From Methylovirgula sp. (GTDB lineage Bacteria > Pseudomonadota > Alphaproteobacteria > Rhizobiales > Beijerinckiaceae), in contig JANXSV010000402.1 in NCBI GenBank assembly GCA_025356505.1, positions 1 to 6,536 of the forward strand: a stretch of 6,536 nt of DNA. Direction: 5' to 3'. Numbering within the stretch: the stretch's first letter is position 1; each line of letters starts with the position of its first letter. The notes beneath the pieces were generated by a model, which saw only the letters and a list, made by a program, of their open reading frames with translations, was not told the origin of the DNA and searched no databases. Shown in pieces: positions 5,420 to 6,536 of this stretch. Both the position numbers and the translations under genes were made by a program.

Positions 5420-6181
5420 TTACAGCGGATTTTTGTCCGCTGTCAGATTTGCGACCATGTCTTGCACAGCTTTTGCAGCGGCGGCAATGGCTGATTCGCT
5501 GCGTCCACGGATAACAATTTGATTGGTGAACTTACCGTCTTTGAATGACGGATAGGAGCCGATGGACACCTCGGCATTTGCTGCGGCGACGTCACCCAAG
5601 GCCGCGCCATAAATGCCTTCGGGCAGGCCGCCTGCCTCCAGCGTCTGCGATAGCATTTTGACGCCGGTTTCCAGCTTGGCGCTGATATCGTCAAGCATCG
5701 CCTGCATCACCAGCGGCACACCGGCCATGGTGATGACGTTGCCAATTTTGAAGCCCGGCGCTTTCGACACGGGGTTGGCAATCAAATCCGCACCGGCAGG
5801 AATACGCGCCATGCGGCGGCGGGCGGCGTTGAGGTCTTCTTGCTTATAGCGCTCCATCATCATGGCCAGCGCGCGCGGGTCTTCGTCAATGGTGACGCCG
5901 AAAGCCTTGGCCACACAATCCGCGGTGATGTCATCATGAGTTGGGCCGATGCCGCCCGTGGTGAACAGATAGGTGAATTTGTGACGCAGCGCATTGATGG
6001 CTTGGACGATCTCGGCCTCATCATCGGGAACGACGCGAACCTCTTTCACATCGATACCGATACTGGTGCAATATTCGGCGATGTAGCCGATATTTTTGTC
6101 CTTGGTGCGGCCGGAGAGTATTTCATCGCCAATCACAAGAATGGCGGCGGTGATCAATTTTGGCGGGGTATTTTGAGTCAT
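5420..6181 (-). CDS. CinA-like MoCF-domain protein (competence/damage-inducible protein A type)
   Basis: A 253-residue protein of the COG1058/CinA N-terminal family, with the MoaB/Mog-type MoCF fold. Diagnostic motifs: GDEILSGRTKDKN at about 18-30, and TTGGIGPTHDDIT at 74-86, the nucleotide- or pterin-binding loop. The rest (residues 87-253) is the COG1058-specific region. It lacks the C-terminal amidase (PncC) domain of full-length CinA, which is usually over 400 residues, so nicotinamide-nucleotide amidase activity should not be assigned. Some COG1058 proteins have nucleotide-hydrolase activity (ADP-ribose type), and related folds occur in molybdopterin and FAD enzymes; the substrate here is unknown. 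The ATG start sits just before the domain; no clear Shine-Dalgarno precedes it. It starts 42 bases after the transglutaminase stop and ends 93 bases before gpt, so all three may be one transcript. Its stop codon overlaps a perfect hairpin. Confidence 0.9.
   Translation of the reverse strand: MTQNTPPKLITAAILVIGDEILSGRTKDKNIGYIAEYCTSIGIDVKEVRVVPDDEAEIVQAINALRHKFTYLFTTGGIGPTHDDITADCVAKAFGVTIDEDPRALAMMMERYKQEDLNAARRRMARIPAGADLIANPVSKAPGFKIGNVITMAGVPLVMQAMLDDISAKLETGVKMLSQTLEAGGLPEGIYGAALGDVAAANAEVSIGSYPSFKDGKFTNQIVIRGRSESAIAAAAKAVQDMVANLTADKNPL
5422..5443 (-). terminator. Perfect 8-pair hairpin overlapping the CinA-like stop codon
   Basis: ACAGCGGA and TCCGCTGT form a perfect 8-base stem with a 6-base loop, and the last stem base is shared with the TAA stop of the CinA-like gene (5422-5420). 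After the stem the minus strand reads AATTAAGG, with no T run, so it is not a classic intrinsic terminator. It could stabilise the 3' end or attenuate transcription into gpt, 93 bases further on. The stem is within coding sequence, so chance is possible, though eight perfect pairs is notable. Confidence 0.45.
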
Positions 6182-6223
6182 GCCGGAGGTTTAGAATAAA
6201 CTTCTGAATTTTAAAAGTGCGAT

Positions 6224-6536
6224 CTACCCCGCCGCGCTCATTTCCATATCTTCAACTGTCACCACCTCAAACTTCATCAGGTTTGCCACGCCAAAGGCCG
6301 TGGAGAGCGCCACATCGGCGGCATCGCGGCCGCGCGCCATTAATACGCGGCCGATGCGCGGAATATTGTGTCTTGCGTCAAAGCTATACCAGCGGCCATC
6401 GATAAAGGCCTCGCACCAAGCGGAAAAGTCCATGGGATTCGGGTCCACAGGAACGCCGAAATCGCCGAGATAGCCGGTGCAATAGCGCGCCGGAATGTTC
6501 ATGCAGCGGCACAGGGCAATGGCGAGGTGGGCATAG
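6224..6536 (-). CDS. Transglutaminase-like protein, C-terminal part
   Basis: The gene runs off the window: the frame is open to 6536, and in-frame residues upstream of the first visible ATG (YAHLAIALCRC, then MNIPARYCTGY) are typical of the family, so the true start lies outside. About 104 residues are present. The segment YAHLAxxLCR followed by IPARYCTGYLGDFGVP is the region just after the nucleophile Cys of bacterial transglutaminase-like proteins, and the later AWCEAFIDGRWYSFDARHN is the second conserved block, normally with the catalytic His and Asp. Here the usual His-Ala-Trp reads Ser-Ala-Trp; from memory, close alphaproteobacterial relatives share this form. The Cys itself is beyond the edge. 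Such proteins act as proteases or amidases on unknown substrates. The gene is upstream of the CinA-like gene on the same strand, with a 42-base gap. Confidence 0.85.
   Translation of the reverse strand, partial: YAHLAIALCRCMNIPARYCTGYLGDFGVPVDPNPMDFSAWCEAFIDGRWYSFDARHNIPRIGRVLMARGRDAADVALSTAFGVANLMKFEVVTVEDMEMSAAG

Noticed and set aside
5840..6199. 119-residue open frame on the plus strand
   Set aside because: It lies entirely opposite the CinA-like gene, which has clear family motifs; it is a shadow of GC-rich codon use.
1..6536. CRISPR array, insertion sequence or phage genes
   Set aside because: No spaced direct repeats, transposase, integrase or terminal inverted repeats were seen on either strand.

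Overview
The window looks like chromosomal DNA of an alphaproteobacterium, most likely of the order Hyphomicrobiales (Rhizobiales). The main grounds are the combination of a stand-alone NDUFS6-like zinc-finger protein, a MoCF-domain CinA-like protein next to a xanthine-guanine phosphoribosyltransferase of the alphaproteobacterial type, and a transglutaminase of the form common in that class. Most genes have GC-rich codon use. Two small genes (18..314 and 4204..4563) are visibly AT-rich and look like accessory DNA. Genus cannot be set from this sequence.

Layout. Bases 1-340: an unrecognised AT-rich gene on the plus strand, possibly cut off at its 5' side, ending in a small hairpin. Bases 358-1467 (minus): an integral-membrane acyltransferase of the OafA/family-3 type, convergent with the first gene. 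Bases 1606-3021 (plus): a zinc-finger protein related to the complex I accessory subunit NDUFS6, then a salicylate-hydroxylase-like FAD monooxygenase. These two are codirectional and 54 bases apart. From 3038 to the end everything is on the minus strand.

In the direction of transcription, the minus-strand series runs: a transglutaminase-like protein (cut by the window edge), a CinA-like MoCF-domain protein, gpt (purine salvage), tRNA-Leu(TAA), a small AT-rich secreted protein ending in an Ig-like motif, an Mrr-type restriction endonuclease, and a 63-residue membrane protein with an Asp/Ser-rich tail.

The last gene is the least expected item. Its reading frame has no ATG, GTG or TTG before the membrane segment, yet a strong Shine-Dalgarno sequence lies six bases before an ATA codon. 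I therefore annotate an ATA start. That Shine-Dalgarno sits inside a short perfect inverted repeat, so it could be controlled by RNA folding. The Mrr nuclease plus this small membrane protein, downstream of a tRNA and an AT-rich gene, is the best candidate for an undescribed functional unit. The link is inferred from position only. The rest of the window is largely ordinary housekeeping or widespread accessory content.
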